A stretch of DNA of 64,000 nt from CAVVSD01 sp963837655 (GTDB lineage Bacteria; Actinomycetota; Thermoleophilia; Solirubrobacterales; Solirubrobacteraceae). The stretch covers positions 1 through 64,000 of the forward strand of contig CAWIOK010000014.1 of the NCBI GenBank assembly GCA_963837655.1, written 5' to 3'. This document shows positions 43,617-51,770 of the stretch, piece by piece. Both the position numbers and the translations under genes were made by a program. The first letter of the stretch is position 1; each line of letters starts with the position of its first letter. Under the pieces are notes generated by a model. The model searched no databases, had not been told where the DNA came from, and saw only the letters and a program-made list of their open reading frames with translations.

Positions 43617-44195
43617 ATGAGCGCCCAGGGGTTCGCGATCCCGGACGCGGCGTCCGTCTGGCGCCAGGTGCCGAACGTCCTCACCGTGTTCCGGATCGCG
43701 CTCGTGCCGATCCTGGTGTTCGCGATCGCCGAGGACCCCGAGGGCTCGGCGCTCGCCGTCGCGATCTTCGTCCTCGCGGCCGTGACCGACGTCGCCGACG
43801 GGCGCATCGCCCGCCGGCAGGAGGTCGTCAGCACGTTCGGCAAGCTGGCCGACCCGATCGCGGACAAGCTGCTCGTCGGGGGCGCGCTCGTGACGCTCGC
43901 GGCGAACGACCAGGTCGCGTGGTGGATCGTGATCGTGGTCCTCGGCCGCGAGCTGGCCGTGACGCTGCTGCGCTGGCACGCCAAGCGCGAGGGGATCATC
44001 GTCCCCGCCAGCCTGTGGGGGAAGGCGAAGATGGTGCTGCAGTGCGCCGCGCTCGTGGCGTTGCTGGCCGTGCCGTCCGCGGCGTGGGTCGACGAGCTGC
44101 TGTACCTGACCGTCGCTGCGACGGTCGTCTCCGGGATCGACTACGCCCTGCATCTGCGCCAGCGGGCCGACCCGAGCCCGGCCGGCGCCGCCTGA
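43617..44195 (+). CDS. pgsA: CDP-diacylglycerol-glycerol-3-phosphate 3-phosphatidyltransferase (PgsA)
   Basis: A 192-residue CDP-alcohol phosphatidyltransferase that makes phosphatidylglycerol phosphate at the membrane. The catalytic signature DxxDGxxAR...GxxxDxxxD is complete (DVADGRIARR and GKLADPIADK, about residues 60-85), and four or more hydrophobic helices are present. It follows the PAP2 gene by 20 bp on the same strand, so a phospholipid or polyprenyl-lipid operon is likely. ATG 43617 is used; an in-frame GTG at 43611 is an alternative. It converges on fdhD with a small stem (GCCGC/GCGGC, 44187-44205) spanning both stops. Confidence 0.92.
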   Translation: MSAQGFAIPDAASVWRQVPNVLTVFRIALVPILVFAIAEDPEGSALAVAIFVLAAVTDVADGRIARRQEVVSTFGKLADPIADKLLVGGALVTLAANDQVAWWIVIVVLGRELAVTLLRWHAKREGIIVPASLWGKAKMVLQCAALVALLAVPSAAWVDELLYLTVAATVVSGIDYALHLRQRADPSPAGAA

Positions 44196-44204
44196 GCGCA
44201 GCGG

Positions 44205-44981
44205 CTAGGCCACCCGGCTCGGGTGGGAGTAGACGTTCATCTTCCCGCGGCGGGCGAAGCCGCACAGCGTGATGCCCTGCTCAGCTGCGAGGGCGACCGC
44301 CAGTGAGCTGGGGGCGCCGACGGCGACGAGGATCGGCGCGCCGGCCCGCGCGGCCTTCTGGACGAGCTCGAAGGACAGGCGACCGCTCACGCAGAGGACG
44401 TTCTCGGAGAACGGGACGCGGCCGTCGAGCAGCGCCCGTCCGATCACCTTGTCCATGGCGTTGTGGCGCCCGACGTCCTCACGGACGAGCACGAGCTCGC
44501 CCTCGGCCGTGAAGAGGCCCGTCGCGTGCAGGCCGCCGGTGCGCTCGAACGTCGGCTGCACGAGCCGGTCGGGCAGGCCGGCCAGGAGGCTGCGCGCCAC
44601 CCGCGGCCCGGTGGCGGGATCGAGCACCGTGGCGCCGACGGCGACCTCCTCCAGCGCGCCTTTGCCGCAGACGCCGCAGGACGAGCTCGTGTAGAAGCTG
44701 CGCGCGCCAGGGTCGCGTGCGAGCGGCCCGGCGACGTCGACGGTGTTCGCCGCGAGGTCGGGCGCCGGGTCGACGGCGCGCGGCGTGTCGATGAGCGCCT
44801 CGCCGAACAGGAAGCCGAGCGCCAGCTCCTCGTCGTGGCCCGGGGTACGCATGGTCACCGAGAGCGGGCTGCCGTCGACGCGGATCTCCAGCGGCTCCTC
44901 GACGGCGACGGCGTCCTCGACGCCGTCGTCACGGACGACGAGGGCGTGCGCGCCGCGATGGCGCACGGGCGGAGCGGTCAT
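44205..44981 (-). CDS. fdhD: Formate dehydrogenase accessory sulfurtransferase FdhD
   Basis: A 258-residue FdhD-family protein, which hands sulfur to the molybdenum cofactor of formate dehydrogenases. The functional Cys pair is present in SSSCGVCGKG (about residues 100-106). It is followed by REDVGRHNAMDKVIG and the C-terminal SGRLSFELVQKAA and GITLCGFARRG segments. The Met at 44981 was chosen because it is where similarity to the family begins. No formate dehydrogenase gene lies in this window. Its 5' flank is the 164-bp gap before the FAH-type gene. Confidence 0.93.
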   Translation of the reverse strand: MTAPPVRHRGAHALVVRDDGVEDAVAVEEPLEIRVDGSPLSVTMRTPGHDEELALGFLFGEALIDTPRAVDPAPDLAANTVDVAGPLARDPGARSFYTSSSCGVCGKGALEEVAVGATVLDPATGPRVARSLLAGLPDRLVQPTFERTGGLHATGLFTAEGELVLVREDVGRHNAMDKVIGRALLDGRVPFSENVLCVSGRLSFELVQKAARAGAPILVAVGAPSSLAVALAAEQGITLCGFARRGKMNVYSHPSRVA

Positions 44982-45112
44982 CCCCACAGGGTGCCAGGTC
45001 GTGTCAGCAGCCCGACCACGGCCCACCGTGCACCGGATCCGGCGAAGCCGTGGACCAGGAGGATCGGTGGCGGCATCCTCGCGGGTCGTCCCCCGCGGGC
45101 ACCGGGCGGTGG

Positions 45113-45149
45113 TCTAATCCCGCGGATGCAAGGACTCCGAGACGTATGA
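45113..45149 (+). promoter_or_regulatory. Leaderless promoter with 7-codon leader ORF before the FAH-family gene
   Basis: TCTAAT (45113-45118) is one base from TATAAT. Seven bases later an ATG at 45126 opens M-Q-G-L-R-D-V-stop, whose TGA (45147-45149) overlaps the FAH ATG (45146-45148) as ATGA. An AAGGA inside the mini-ORF could also act as a Shine-Dalgarno for the main gene. Nothing else notable is seen in the upstream gap (44982-45112). Confidence 0.45.
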
Positions 45150-46054
45150 GGCTCGTCAGCTTCGGCCCGCGAGGCGGCGAGCTGCCGGCGGTTCTCGACG
45201 GCGACGAGCTGGTGCCGCTGGCGCCGCTCCTGCGCGCGCTGGGCATCGCCGTGCCGGACATGAACGCCGTCCTGGGCCTGTGGGACTTCATCGCGCCCGC
45301 GGTGGCCGACCTGGTCGCGTCACGCGACGCCGATCGCATCGCCTCGTCCGGCCAGCGCCTCGGCCCGCCGGTCCCGCGGCCGGTCAACGTGGTCGGCGTC
45401 GGACGCAACTATGGCGAGGCGGCCCCCGACGAGCCGCCGCCCGTCCCGATCCTGTTCGCCAAGCCGGTCACGTCGCTCATCGGGCCCGACGACGCGATCG
45501 TCCGGCCCGCGGCGACCCAGACGCTGGACTACGAGGCCGAGCTCGCGGTCGTCATCGGCCGAGCCGGACGCCACATCCCCGTCCGCGACGCGCCCGGCCA
45601 CATCGCCGGGTACACGATCGGTAGCGACGTCACCGCGTTCGACCTCATGTTCCCCGGCCACGCCGAGAACCCGAACGTGATGCCGGCGATGCTCCTGCAG
45701 CAGCTGCGCGGCAAGGGCCACGACGCGTTCCTGCCGCTGGGGCCCGTGATCCTCACGGCCGACGAGGCTGGCGACCCGGCCGACCTCGAGATCATCACCA
45801 CGGTGAACGGGGAGGAGCGCCAGCGCGCGCGGGCGGGCGAGATGCTCGTCGGGATCGACCGGCTCGTCGCCGAGGTGAGCGCCGTGCTGACGCTGCATCC
45901 GGGGGACGTCATCCTCACGGGGACGCCGCCGGGCATCGGGCTGCAGCAGGACCCGCAGGTGTTCCTGCAGGCGGGCGATGTCGTCGAGATCACGATCCCG
46001 AGGATCGGCAGGCTGCGCAACGAGATCGCCGACGAGCCTCGCGAGGCCGTCTGA
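45146..46054 (+). CDS. Fumarylacetoacetate hydrolase (FAH) family protein
   Basis: A 302-residue FAH-fold enzyme of the hydratase, hydrolase or decarboxylase type acting on 2-oxo or 1,3-dioxo acids. The N-terminal domain is followed by the FAH core with NYGEAA (about 95), FAKPVTSLIGPDD, the metal ligands of DYEAELAVVIG (about 130-140), GSDVTAFD and the C-terminal GDVILTGTPPGIG. The ATG at 45146 was chosen because it overlaps the stop of a 7-codon leader ORF and precedes the RLVSFG opening typical of the family. It is the first gene of a probable catabolic island running to 52.5 kb, convergent with the SMP-30 gene. Confidence 0.9.
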   Translation: MRLVSFGPRGGELPAVLDGDELVPLAPLLRALGIAVPDMNAVLGLWDFIAPAVADLVASRDADRIASSGQRLGPPVPRPVNVVGVGRNYGEAAPDEPPPVPILFAKPVTSLIGPDDAIVRPAATQTLDYEAELAVVIGRAGRHIPVRDAPGHIAGYTIGSDVTAFDLMFPGHAENPNVMPAMLLQQLRGKGHDAFLPLGPVILTADEAGDPADLEIITTVNGEERQRARAGEMLVGIDRLVAEVSAVLTLHPGDVILTGTPPGIGLQQDPQVFLQAGDVVEITIPRIGRLRNEIADEPREAV

Positions 46055-46058
46055 GGTG

Positions 46059-46979
46059 TCAGCCGAACGGCGTCGCGGGGGGCCCGGTCACGCCGGGCCG
46101 GCAGGAGAGCAGCAGCCCGTTGGCGGGGTTGGCGGTCGAAGCGTCGATCTCGTCCTCGGTCAGCCCCAGGTCCTGGGGCAGGAAGCGCGGGATCTCCTCC
46201 CCGATCGTCGTGATGAACAGCTCGGCCCCGTCGGATCCGCCGAACGCGCAACTGGACACCTGGTGGGCGGGCGTCTCGACGATCCCGAGCAGCTCGCCCT
46301 CCGGCGAGTAGCGGCGGACCTGCTTGCTGAAGATCGTCGCCGTCCAGAGGCAGCCCTCGTCGTCGACGCACATCCCGTCCGGGGCGCCCACCCCTCGGGG
46401 GATCGTCACGAGCCGCCGGCGGTTGGAGATCGTGCCTGCATCGAGGTCGTAGTCGAACGCGTCGATGCCCAGGGTCGGCGTGTCGGTGAAGTAGAAGGTC
46501 TGGCCGTCCGGGCTCCAGTCCAGCCCGTTGGAGAGCCCGACATCCCCGAGCAGCGTCGTCAGGGTCCCGTCCGGGTCGAGGCGCACGAGCTTCCCGGGCT
46601 CGGAGAGATCGAGCACCATCGTGCCTGCGAGCAGCCTGCCACGCGGATCGACCTTGCAGTCGTTGAAGCGGGCCGGCGCCCCGTCGTCGTCCACGCGGGC
46701 GAACACCTCCAGGGAGCCGTCGTCGCCCAGGAGGCAGAACTCGCGCCCGACCATCGCGAGCAGCCCGCCCTCGCGTCGCGGTACCACCGCGCCGGGCAGA
46801 TCGGGCGTCTCCCACGACGCGCCTGCCGCCCAGCTGTCGCCGTCGCGGCGCAGCTCGTGGATGCGCCGCCCGCTGATGTCGCACCACACGAGACGCTCGT
46901 TCGCGGCGTCCCACAAGGGCCCCTCGCCGAGTGCGTCGTGCCGGTCGAGCACCGCGGTCGCGTCCGCCAGAACCCTCAT
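46059..46979 (-). CDS. SMP-30/gluconolactonase/LRE-family lactonase
   Basis: A 306-residue six-bladed beta-propeller of the SMP-30 family, which hydrolyses sugar or other lactones. Metal ligands are seen as Glu in GEGPLW (about residue 19), Asn in ARFNDCKVDP (about 103), Asn in SNGLDWSPDG (about 150) and Asp in GAPDGMCVD (about 203). The start may be the GTG at 46982, adjacent to this ATG and 7 nt after a minus-strand TAAGGT. It lies back-to-back with the LLM oxidoreductase gene, and the two share an overlapping -10 pair. Together they suggest coordinated catabolism of a lactone-forming substrate. Confidence 0.9.
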   Translation of the reverse strand: MRVLADATAVLDRHDALGEGPLWDAANERLVWCDISGRRIHELRRDGDSWAAGASWETPDLPGAVVPRREGGLLAMVGREFCLLGDDGSLEVFARVDDDGAPARFNDCKVDPRGRLLAGTMVLDLSEPGKLVRLDPDGTLTTLLGDVGLSNGLDWSPDGQTFYFTDTPTLGIDAFDYDLDAGTISNRRRLVTIPRGVGAPDGMCVDDEGCLWTATIFSKQVRRYSPEGELLGIVETPAHQVSSCAFGGSDGAELFITTIGEEIPRFLPQDLGLTEDEIDASTANPANGLLLSCRPGVTGPPATPFG

Positions 46980-46989
46980 CACGGCGGCG

Positions 46990-47020
46990 ACCTTACAACG
47001 CATCCGGTATGACTGTCTGA
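46990..47020. promoter_or_regulatory. Composite bidirectional -10 element (SMP-30 / LLM genes) with 3-codon leader ORF
   Basis: ACCTTACAAC (46990-46999) contains a minus-strand TAAGGT, 7 nt before the SMP-30 GTG (46982). It also contains a plus-strand TACAAC that shares TA with it at 46994-46995. On the plus strand an ATG at 47009 opens M-T-V-stop (to 47020), after which a strong Shine-Dalgarno precedes the LLM GTG at 47040. Confidence 0.45.
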
Positions 47021-47039
47021 CCCCCGAGGAGGAGAGCAA

Positions 47040-48194
47040 GTGTCGGACAGCGCGACGGTCAACGTGCCCCTGGATGCGCCGGTGCCCCCGGAGCGCAACC
47101 CCATGCGCGATCCGGGGAACCGTCTCAAGCTCGCGGTCTTCTGCGCGAACGTCGCGCGGGGAACCAGCATGTCGGACGCCGAGACGCTCCCGAAGGTCAC
47201 GTGGGAGGAGTCGCAGCGGCTCGCCACGGCCGCGGACCGCGCGGGGATCGACGGGATGATCCCGCTCGGGCGCTGGAAGTACACGGCGCGCGGCGGCCCG
47301 ATCGAGGCCGACCGGACGTTCGAGCCCTGGGTGTGGGCGTCGGCGCTGTCGGCGATCACCGAGCGCATCAGCATGTTCACGACGGTCAACATGACCCAGT
47401 ACCACCCGCTGGTCGCAGCACTCATGACATCGACCATCGACCATGTCTCGGGTGGGCGCTTCTCGCTGAACGTCGTCACGGGGTTCAACGAGCAGGAGTT
47501 CCGCATGCTCGGGATGGAGGTCCCCCGACACGAGGACCGCTACGCCCGGGCCGCCGAGTGGATGACGATCGTCCGCCGCGCGTGGGCCGACCACGAGCCC
47601 TTCGACTTCGACGGCGAGCACATCCAGCTCCACGAGGTCATCTCCGAGCCCAAGCCACTGCAGCAGCCCGCGCCGCCGATCATGAGCGCGGGCGCGAGCG
47701 ACCTCGGGCGGCAGTTCGCCGGTCGACACGCGGACATCAACTTCGTCCACCTGCCCAGCCTCGAGGAGATGCCGGAGATCGTCGCGAAGGCGAAGGCCGA
47801 CGTGAGGGAGGACTGCGGCCGCGAGGTGCAGATCTTCTCCAGCGCGTACATCGTCGTCGCCGACACCGAGGAGGAGGCGTGGCGGCGCTACCACTACGTG
47901 ACGCGCGAGCGCCTGGATCGCAGGGCCGCCGCGGGGCTCATCGAGATGTGGCAGCGGCTCAGTCAGGGCAGCGACGTCGTCAACGTGGACGAGCGGATCG
48001 ACCGGATGGCGGCGGGCTTCAACGCGATGCCGTTCGTCGGGACCGCCGAGCAGGTCGCCGAGCTGTTCGTCCGCGCCGCCGACGGCGGGCTCGACGGCCT
48101 GGCGATCTCGTGGGACGACTACGACGAGGGCCTGGTCACCTACGCGGAGGCGGTCCGCCCGCTGCTCTTGCAGGCCGGGCTGCGGAAGGACTAG
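47040..48194 (+). CDS. LLM-class flavin-dependent monooxygenase (SfnG/RutA-like)
   Basis: A 384-residue luciferase-like TIM-barrel monooxygenase that uses reduced FMN. Supporting segments are TERISMFTTVNMTQYHPLVAA (strand 3-4 region), ATIDHVSGGRFSLNVVTG-type strand with Asn-Val-Val-Thr-Gly, RYARAAEW and the C-terminal FVGTAEQVAE. The overall form resembles dimethylsulfone (SfnG) and pyrimidine (RutA) monooxygenases, so C-S or C-N bond or ring cleavage is plausible. A purine-rich Shine-Dalgarno (GAGGAGGAGAG) sits 5 nt before the GTG start. It leads the HpaI-aldolase and reductase genes with 3- and 2-bp gaps, forming a tight operon. Confidence 0.88.
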   Translation: MSDSATVNVPLDAPVPPERNPMRDPGNRLKLAVFCANVARGTSMSDAETLPKVTWEESQRLATAADRAGIDGMIPLGRWKYTARGGPIEADRTFEPWVWASALSAITERISMFTTVNMTQYHPLVAALMTSTIDHVSGGRFSLNVVTGFNEQEFRMLGMEVPRHEDRYARAAEWMTIVRRAWADHEPFDFDGEHIQLHEVISEPKPLQQPAPPIMSAGASDLGRQFAGRHADINFVHLPSLEEMPEIVAKAKADVREDCGREVQIFSSAYIVVADTEEEAWRRYHYVTRERLDRRAAAGLIEMWQRLSQGSDVVNVDERIDRMAAGFNAMPFVGTAEQVAELFVRAADGGLDGLAISWDDYDEGLVTYAEAVRPLLLQAGLRKD

Positions 48195-48197
48195 ATC

Positions 48198-48968
48198 GTG
48201 TCCCCAGCGCTTGCCGGCCTGCGCCGGCGCCTGCGCGCCCCGGAGCCGCTCGCCGGGGCGATCCTGTCCCTCCCCGAGCCTGGTGTGGCGAGCATCCTCG
48301 GGGCGAGCGGGTTCGACTACGTCGTGATCGACGCCGAGCACGGCCCGTTCACGCTGGAGACGCTCCGCGGCGTCGTCGAGGCACTGGCGGCGACGCCCGC
48401 CCACGCGATCGTCCGCGTCGCCGCCAACGACCCGACGATCATCAAGCAGACGCTGGAGCTCGGCGTCGACGGCATCCAGGTGCCCGGCGTCGGCAGCGGC
48501 GCGGAGGCGGCTGCTGCGGTGCGCGCCGTCCGCTACGCCCCGGAGGGCGAGCGGGGGATCGGCATCGGGCGCTCCACGCGCTACGGCCTCGACCTCCCCG
48601 GCTACCTGCACGAGGCGAACGCGAGCATCGCGACCCTCGCGATGATCGAGGACGCCGCCGGCGTCGAGCACATCGACGACATCGCCGCGACGCCGGGGCT
48701 CGACGCCATCATCGTCGGCCCACTCGACCTCTCGGCGGGGCTCGGCGTGATCGGCGAGACCGGACATCCCAAGGTGCAGGCGGCGATCGGGCGGATCGTG
48801 GAGGCGGGGAGGGCGGCGGACGTCCCCGTCGGTCTCGGCGGGCCGCCGAGCGAGATGCGGGCACTGGCCGAGGCCGGCTCGCACGTCACGCTCATCTTCT
48901 TCGACGCGCTCGACATCGCCGCCGCCGCACGCGGCGCGGTCGAGGCCGCCCGCGCGAGCCTGGCCTGA
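48198..48968 (+). CDS. HpcH/HpaI-family class II aldolase
   Basis: A 256-residue metal-dependent aldolase of the HpaI type, which makes or cleaves 2-oxo-4-hydroxy acids (giving pyruvate and an aldehyde). Visible are IDAEHGPFTLETLRG with the acid and His residues, IVRVAANDPTIIKQTLELGVDGIQVPGV, the RYAPEGERGIG segment and the metal-ligand Glu/Asp in MIEDAAGVEHIDDI and VGPLDLSAGLG. It sits 3 bp after the LLM gene and 2 bp before a reductase gene. The combination suggests breakdown of a hydroxylated or ring-opened acid to pyruvate. Confidence 0.9.
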   Translation: MSPALAGLRRRLRAPEPLAGAILSLPEPGVASILGASGFDYVVIDAEHGPFTLETLRGVVEALAATPAHAIVRVAANDPTIIKQTLELGVDGIQVPGVGSGAEAAAAVRAVRYAPEGERGIGIGRSTRYGLDLPGYLHEANASIATLAMIEDAAGVEHIDDIAATPGLDAIIVGPLDLSAGLGVIGETGHPKVQAAIGRIVEAGRAADVPVGLGGPPSEMRALAEAGSHVTLIFFDALDIAAAARGAVEAARASLA

Positions 48969-48970
48969 CG

Positions 48971-49909
48971 ATGCGGGTCGTCGTGGTCGGCTGCGGGGCG
49001 ATGGGCTCGTCGTACGCCGCCGCGCTCGTCCGCGGCGGGCACGACGTCGAGGTGCTGGAGGCGAACCCGCGGGTCGTGGAGCTGCTCCGGGCTGGCCGGG
49101 TGACCGTCGTCGAGCCAGGCGGCGACGAGCACGCGCTGCGGCTGACCGCGACGCTGGACCCCGCCGGCCTCGCCCCGGGCCCGGACGTCCTGCTCGTGTT
49201 CGTCAAGGCGTACGACGGCGCGGACGCCGCACGAGCGGCGGCGCCGCTCGTCGGCCCGGACACCATCGTCGCGACGGTGCAGAACGGCTGGGGCCACGGC
49301 GAGACGCTGGCCGAGCACGTGCCCGCCGAGAGCCTCGTCGTCGGCGTGACGTTCGAGGCGGCGAACGCGCCGACCCCCGATCGGGTGATCCGCTACGCGA
49401 ACGGGCCGACGCAGCTCGGGCCGTGGCGCCCCGGGACCGGCGTCGACGCTGCCGAGACGGTCGCGGTGCTGCTCCGCACGGGGGGGCTGCAGGCGTCCGC
49501 GCTCGCCGACGTGCGGCCGGAGATCTGGCAGAAGCTCGTCTTCAACGCCGCGTACTCCGCCGTGCCGACGATCACCGGGCTCTCGCTGCCGCGCGTCGCC
49601 GAGCGTGAGGACGCCTGGGCGCTCTGCTCCGCGCTCGTCGACGAGGCGGTGGCCGTCGCGGCGCTGGAGGGGATCGCGCTCGACGCCGCGGAGATCATCG
49701 CCAAGGCCGCCGGGCTGGCCGAGGCGTCGAAGGGCACCGGCGGCGGCAAGCCGTCCATGCTGCTCGACGTCGAGGCGCGGCGCCCGACCGAGGTCGCGGT
49801 CATCAACGGCGCCCTCGTCGCCGCCGCCGAGCGCCACGGGGCCGACGCGCCGATGCACCGAGCCGCGCACGCGCTCATCGGCGGGATCGAGGCGTCGTGG
49901 AGCTCCTAG
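48971..49909 (+). CDS. Ketopantoate reductase (PanE/ApbA)-like 2-oxoacid reductase, copy 1
   Basis: A 312-residue NADP-dependent reductase. The Rossmann motif is VVGCGAMGSSYAA (residues 5-17). The VKAYD segment and the catalytic Lys in EIWQKLVFNAAYS (about 177) follow, and the C-terminal substrate motif KPSMLLDVEARRPTEV is complete. Because it lies in a catabolic operon with a sibling copy 1 kb away, it more likely reduces or oxidises a pathway 2-oxo/hydroxy acid than makes pantoate. Its TAG overlaps the convergent cyclase-family stop in CTAG. Confidence 0.88.
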   Translation: MRVVVVGCGAMGSSYAAALVRGGHDVEVLEANPRVVELLRAGRVTVVEPGGDEHALRLTATLDPAGLAPGPDVLLVFVKAYDGADAARAAAPLVGPDTIVATVQNGWGHGETLAEHVPAESLVVGVTFEAANAPTPDRVIRYANGPTQLGPWRPGTGVDAAETVAVLLRTGGLQASALADVRPEIWQKLVFNAAYSAVPTITGLSLPRVAEREDAWALCSALVDEAVAVAALEGIALDAAEIIAKAAGLAEASKGTGGGKPSMLLDVEARRPTEVAVINGALVAAAERHGADAPMHRAAHALIGGIEASWSS

Positions 49910-50790
49910 CCGATCGCGATCGGGTTCACCGGGCTCGCCGTCGCGCCGGTGACCTGCAGTGGGGCGACGACGAGCAGGAACTCGTGGCAGCCGTCGGCCG
50001 CCAGCTCGGCGAGGACGAGGTTCTCCATGAGGTGCACGCCGCGGTTCACGAGCAGCTCGACGTGCGGCACGAGCGCCGCCCCGGGCAGCGGGATCGCCTC
50101 GACGCCCATGTTGTCGGCGCCCACGGCCGCCAGGTCGAGCGCACCGAGCCACTCGCCCAGCTCCACCCCGATGCCCGGCTGCGGGCCCGGCTCGCCGCCG
50201 GCGGAGTCCGCGAGCACGCCCTCGAGCCAGCCTGTGCGCAGCAGGACCGCGTCGCCGGCGCGCAGATCGCTGCCCTGCCGGGCGAGCGCGCGCTCCACGT
50301 CGTCGACCGTCACGACCTGCGTGGGGTCGAGCGCCGCGCCGCGCTCGGCGACCAGGTCCACGAGGACACCGCGCGCGGCGAACCCGCGGATGTTCTCCAC
50401 GCCGCAGCGCGTCGCCCCGCTGAACGGGCGCATGCCCGACTGCGGGTGGCCGTTGTAGATGACATCGCCGTCGTGGACGTGGCAGAGCGCGTCGATGTGC
50501 GTCGCGTTGTGCGTCGGGAACGACACGACGTCCTCCGTGGACCCCAGGCCCGTCGGAGCGCCGATGACCTCGCCCATGAGGTCGCGGTCGTCGTAGAGCG
50601 TCAGGCGCTGCGGGCCGGGCCGGAAGCCGAAGATCGGCACTCCGCCCGGGCCGATCGGCGCGCCGAGCGCGTAGACCTTCCCGGTCCGCACGGTGCTCGC
50701 GGCCTCGAGCACCAGCTCCGGGGTGAGGAGGTTGAGCGTCCCGCGCTCGTCCTCCGCGCCCCAGCGACCCCAGTTTCCCCGTGTGGCGAT
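49906..50790 (-). CDS. Cyclase-family metal-dependent hydrolase (kynurenine-formamidase-like), apparent AUC start
   Basis: About 294 residues of the cyclase/KynB family. The metal site is in FPTHNATHIDALCHVHDG, a variant of HxGTHxDxxxH (about residues 125-140). Members open amide or lactone rings or hydrolyse N-formyl groups. The conserved N-terminal segment NWGRWGAEDERGTLNLLTPE is encoded upstream of the first GTG (50712). No ATG, GTG or TTG precedes it in frame. The best start is ATC at 50790, 8 nt after a GGAGGAGG Shine-Dalgarno. Convergent with copy 1 and divergent from copy 2 of the reductases, it completes the ring-opening set of the island. Confidence 0.82.
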   Translation of the reverse strand: MATRGNWGRWGAEDERGTLNLLTPELVLEAASTVRTGKVYALGAPIGPGGVPIFGFRPGPQRLTLYDDRDLMGEVIGAPTGLGSTEDVVSFPTHNATHIDALCHVHDGDVIYNGHPQSGMRPFSGATRCGVENIRGFAARGVLVDLVAERGAALDPTQVVTVDDVERALARQGSDLRAGDAVLLRTGWLEGVLADSAGGEPGPQPGIGVELGEWLGALDLAAVGADNMGVEAIPLPGAALVPHVELLVNRGVHLMENLVLAELAADGCHEFLLVVAPLQVTGATASPVNPIAIG

Positions 50791-50846
50791 GTCTCCGTCC
50801 TCCTCCGTCGGCGAGGACGGCAGCGTATGACGACAGGAGGCACGAC

Positions 50847-51770
50847 GTGAGGATCGCGATCATGGGGGCGGGGGCCATGGGCTCCCTGTTCGGTGCGCAC
50901 CTGGCCTCGGCGGGACAGGAGGTGCTGCTCGTCGACGTCGACCCGGAGGTCGTCGGTGCGGTCGAGGCGGACGGCGTGCGCATGGGCGACCGCTCGGTCC
51001 CCGTGACGATCACCGACGATCCGGCGGGCCGCGGGATCCACGACGCCGTCCTGTTCCTCGTCAAGACGTACGACACCGCTGCGGCAGCGGAGCTCGCACG
51101 GCCGCTCGTCGGCGCCGGCACGGTCGTCGCGACGCTGCAGAACGGCATCGGGGGCGCCGACGTGCTCGGGGAGGCGTTCGGTGCCGAACGGGTCCTGGCC
51201 GGCGTGACCTACCAGGGCGCGACCGTGCTCGCCCCCGGCCGCATCCGCCACCACATGCACGGCGAGACGTTCCTCGGCGACGACCTCGCCGCCGCCACGC
51301 CGCTCGCGGAGGCGCTGACGCAGGGCGGGCAGCCGTCGCATGCGCTGGACCCGGTCGCACCGCGCATCTGGAAGAAGCTCACGAACAACTGCATGGGCAA
51401 CTGCACGAGCGCGCTGACCGGGATGTCCGGCGGCCAGATGGCGGGGGACGACGGGATCCTCGGCCTCCAGCGGGCGATCGCCACGGAGGCGGTCGCGGTG
51501 GCCGCGGCGCTGGGCCACGAGCTCGACCTCGAGGACTGCATCCACACGAACACGTCGGTGCTGGCCTCGTCGGCGGACGGCAAGCCGTCGATGCTGCAGG
51601 ACGTGCAAGCCGGTCGGCGCACGGAGATCGAGACGCTGAACGGCGCGATCGTCCGTCACGGCGACGCCCTCGGGATCGACGTCCCGGTCAACCGCGCGAT
51701 GGTCGCGCTCGTCCGCGGCTGGGAGCGCGCCCACGGGCTGCGGTCCGTGGTGGCGTCGTCCGCGCCATGA
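50847..51770 (+). CDS. Ketopantoate reductase (PanE/ApbA)-like 2-oxoacid reductase, copy 2
   Basis: A 307-residue paralogue of the reductase at 48971. It has IMGAGAMGSLFGA (residues 5-17), a VKTYD segment, the catalytic Lys in RIWKKLTNNCMGN (about 172) and KPSMLQDVQAGRRTEI near the C-terminus. Differences between the copies are spread throughout, so the duplication is old and they may act on different substrates. A perfect AGGAGG Shine-Dalgarno (50835-50840) sits 6 nt before the GTG start. Its stop overlaps the start of the DAHP-synthase-like gene (ATGA). Confidence 0.88.
   Translation: MRIAIMGAGAMGSLFGAHLASAGQEVLLVDVDPEVVGAVEADGVRMGDRSVPVTITDDPAGRGIHDAVLFLVKTYDTAAAAELARPLVGAGTVVATLQNGIGGADVLGEAFGAERVLAGVTYQGATVLAPGRIRHHMHGETFLGDDLAAATPLAEALTQGGQPSHALDPVAPRIWKKLTNNCMGNCTSALTGMSGGQMAGDDGILGLQRAIATEAVAVAAALGHELDLEDCIHTNTSVLASSADGKPSMLQDVQAGRRTEIETLNGAIVRHGDALGIDVPVNRAMVALVRGWERAHGLRSVVASSAP

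Noticed and set aside
46059..48884. Single 941-residue minus-strand protein
   Set aside because: Only its C-terminal 306 residues are SMP-30. The remainder is the antisense of the LLM and aldolase genes with Arg/Asp-rich low-information sequence.
49910..49923. Perfect 14-nt palindrome CCGATCGCGATCGG at a convergent junction
   Set aside because: It encodes the last residues of the cyclase-family protein and consists of common GATC/CGATCG words. No loop for a hairpin and no other copies noticed.
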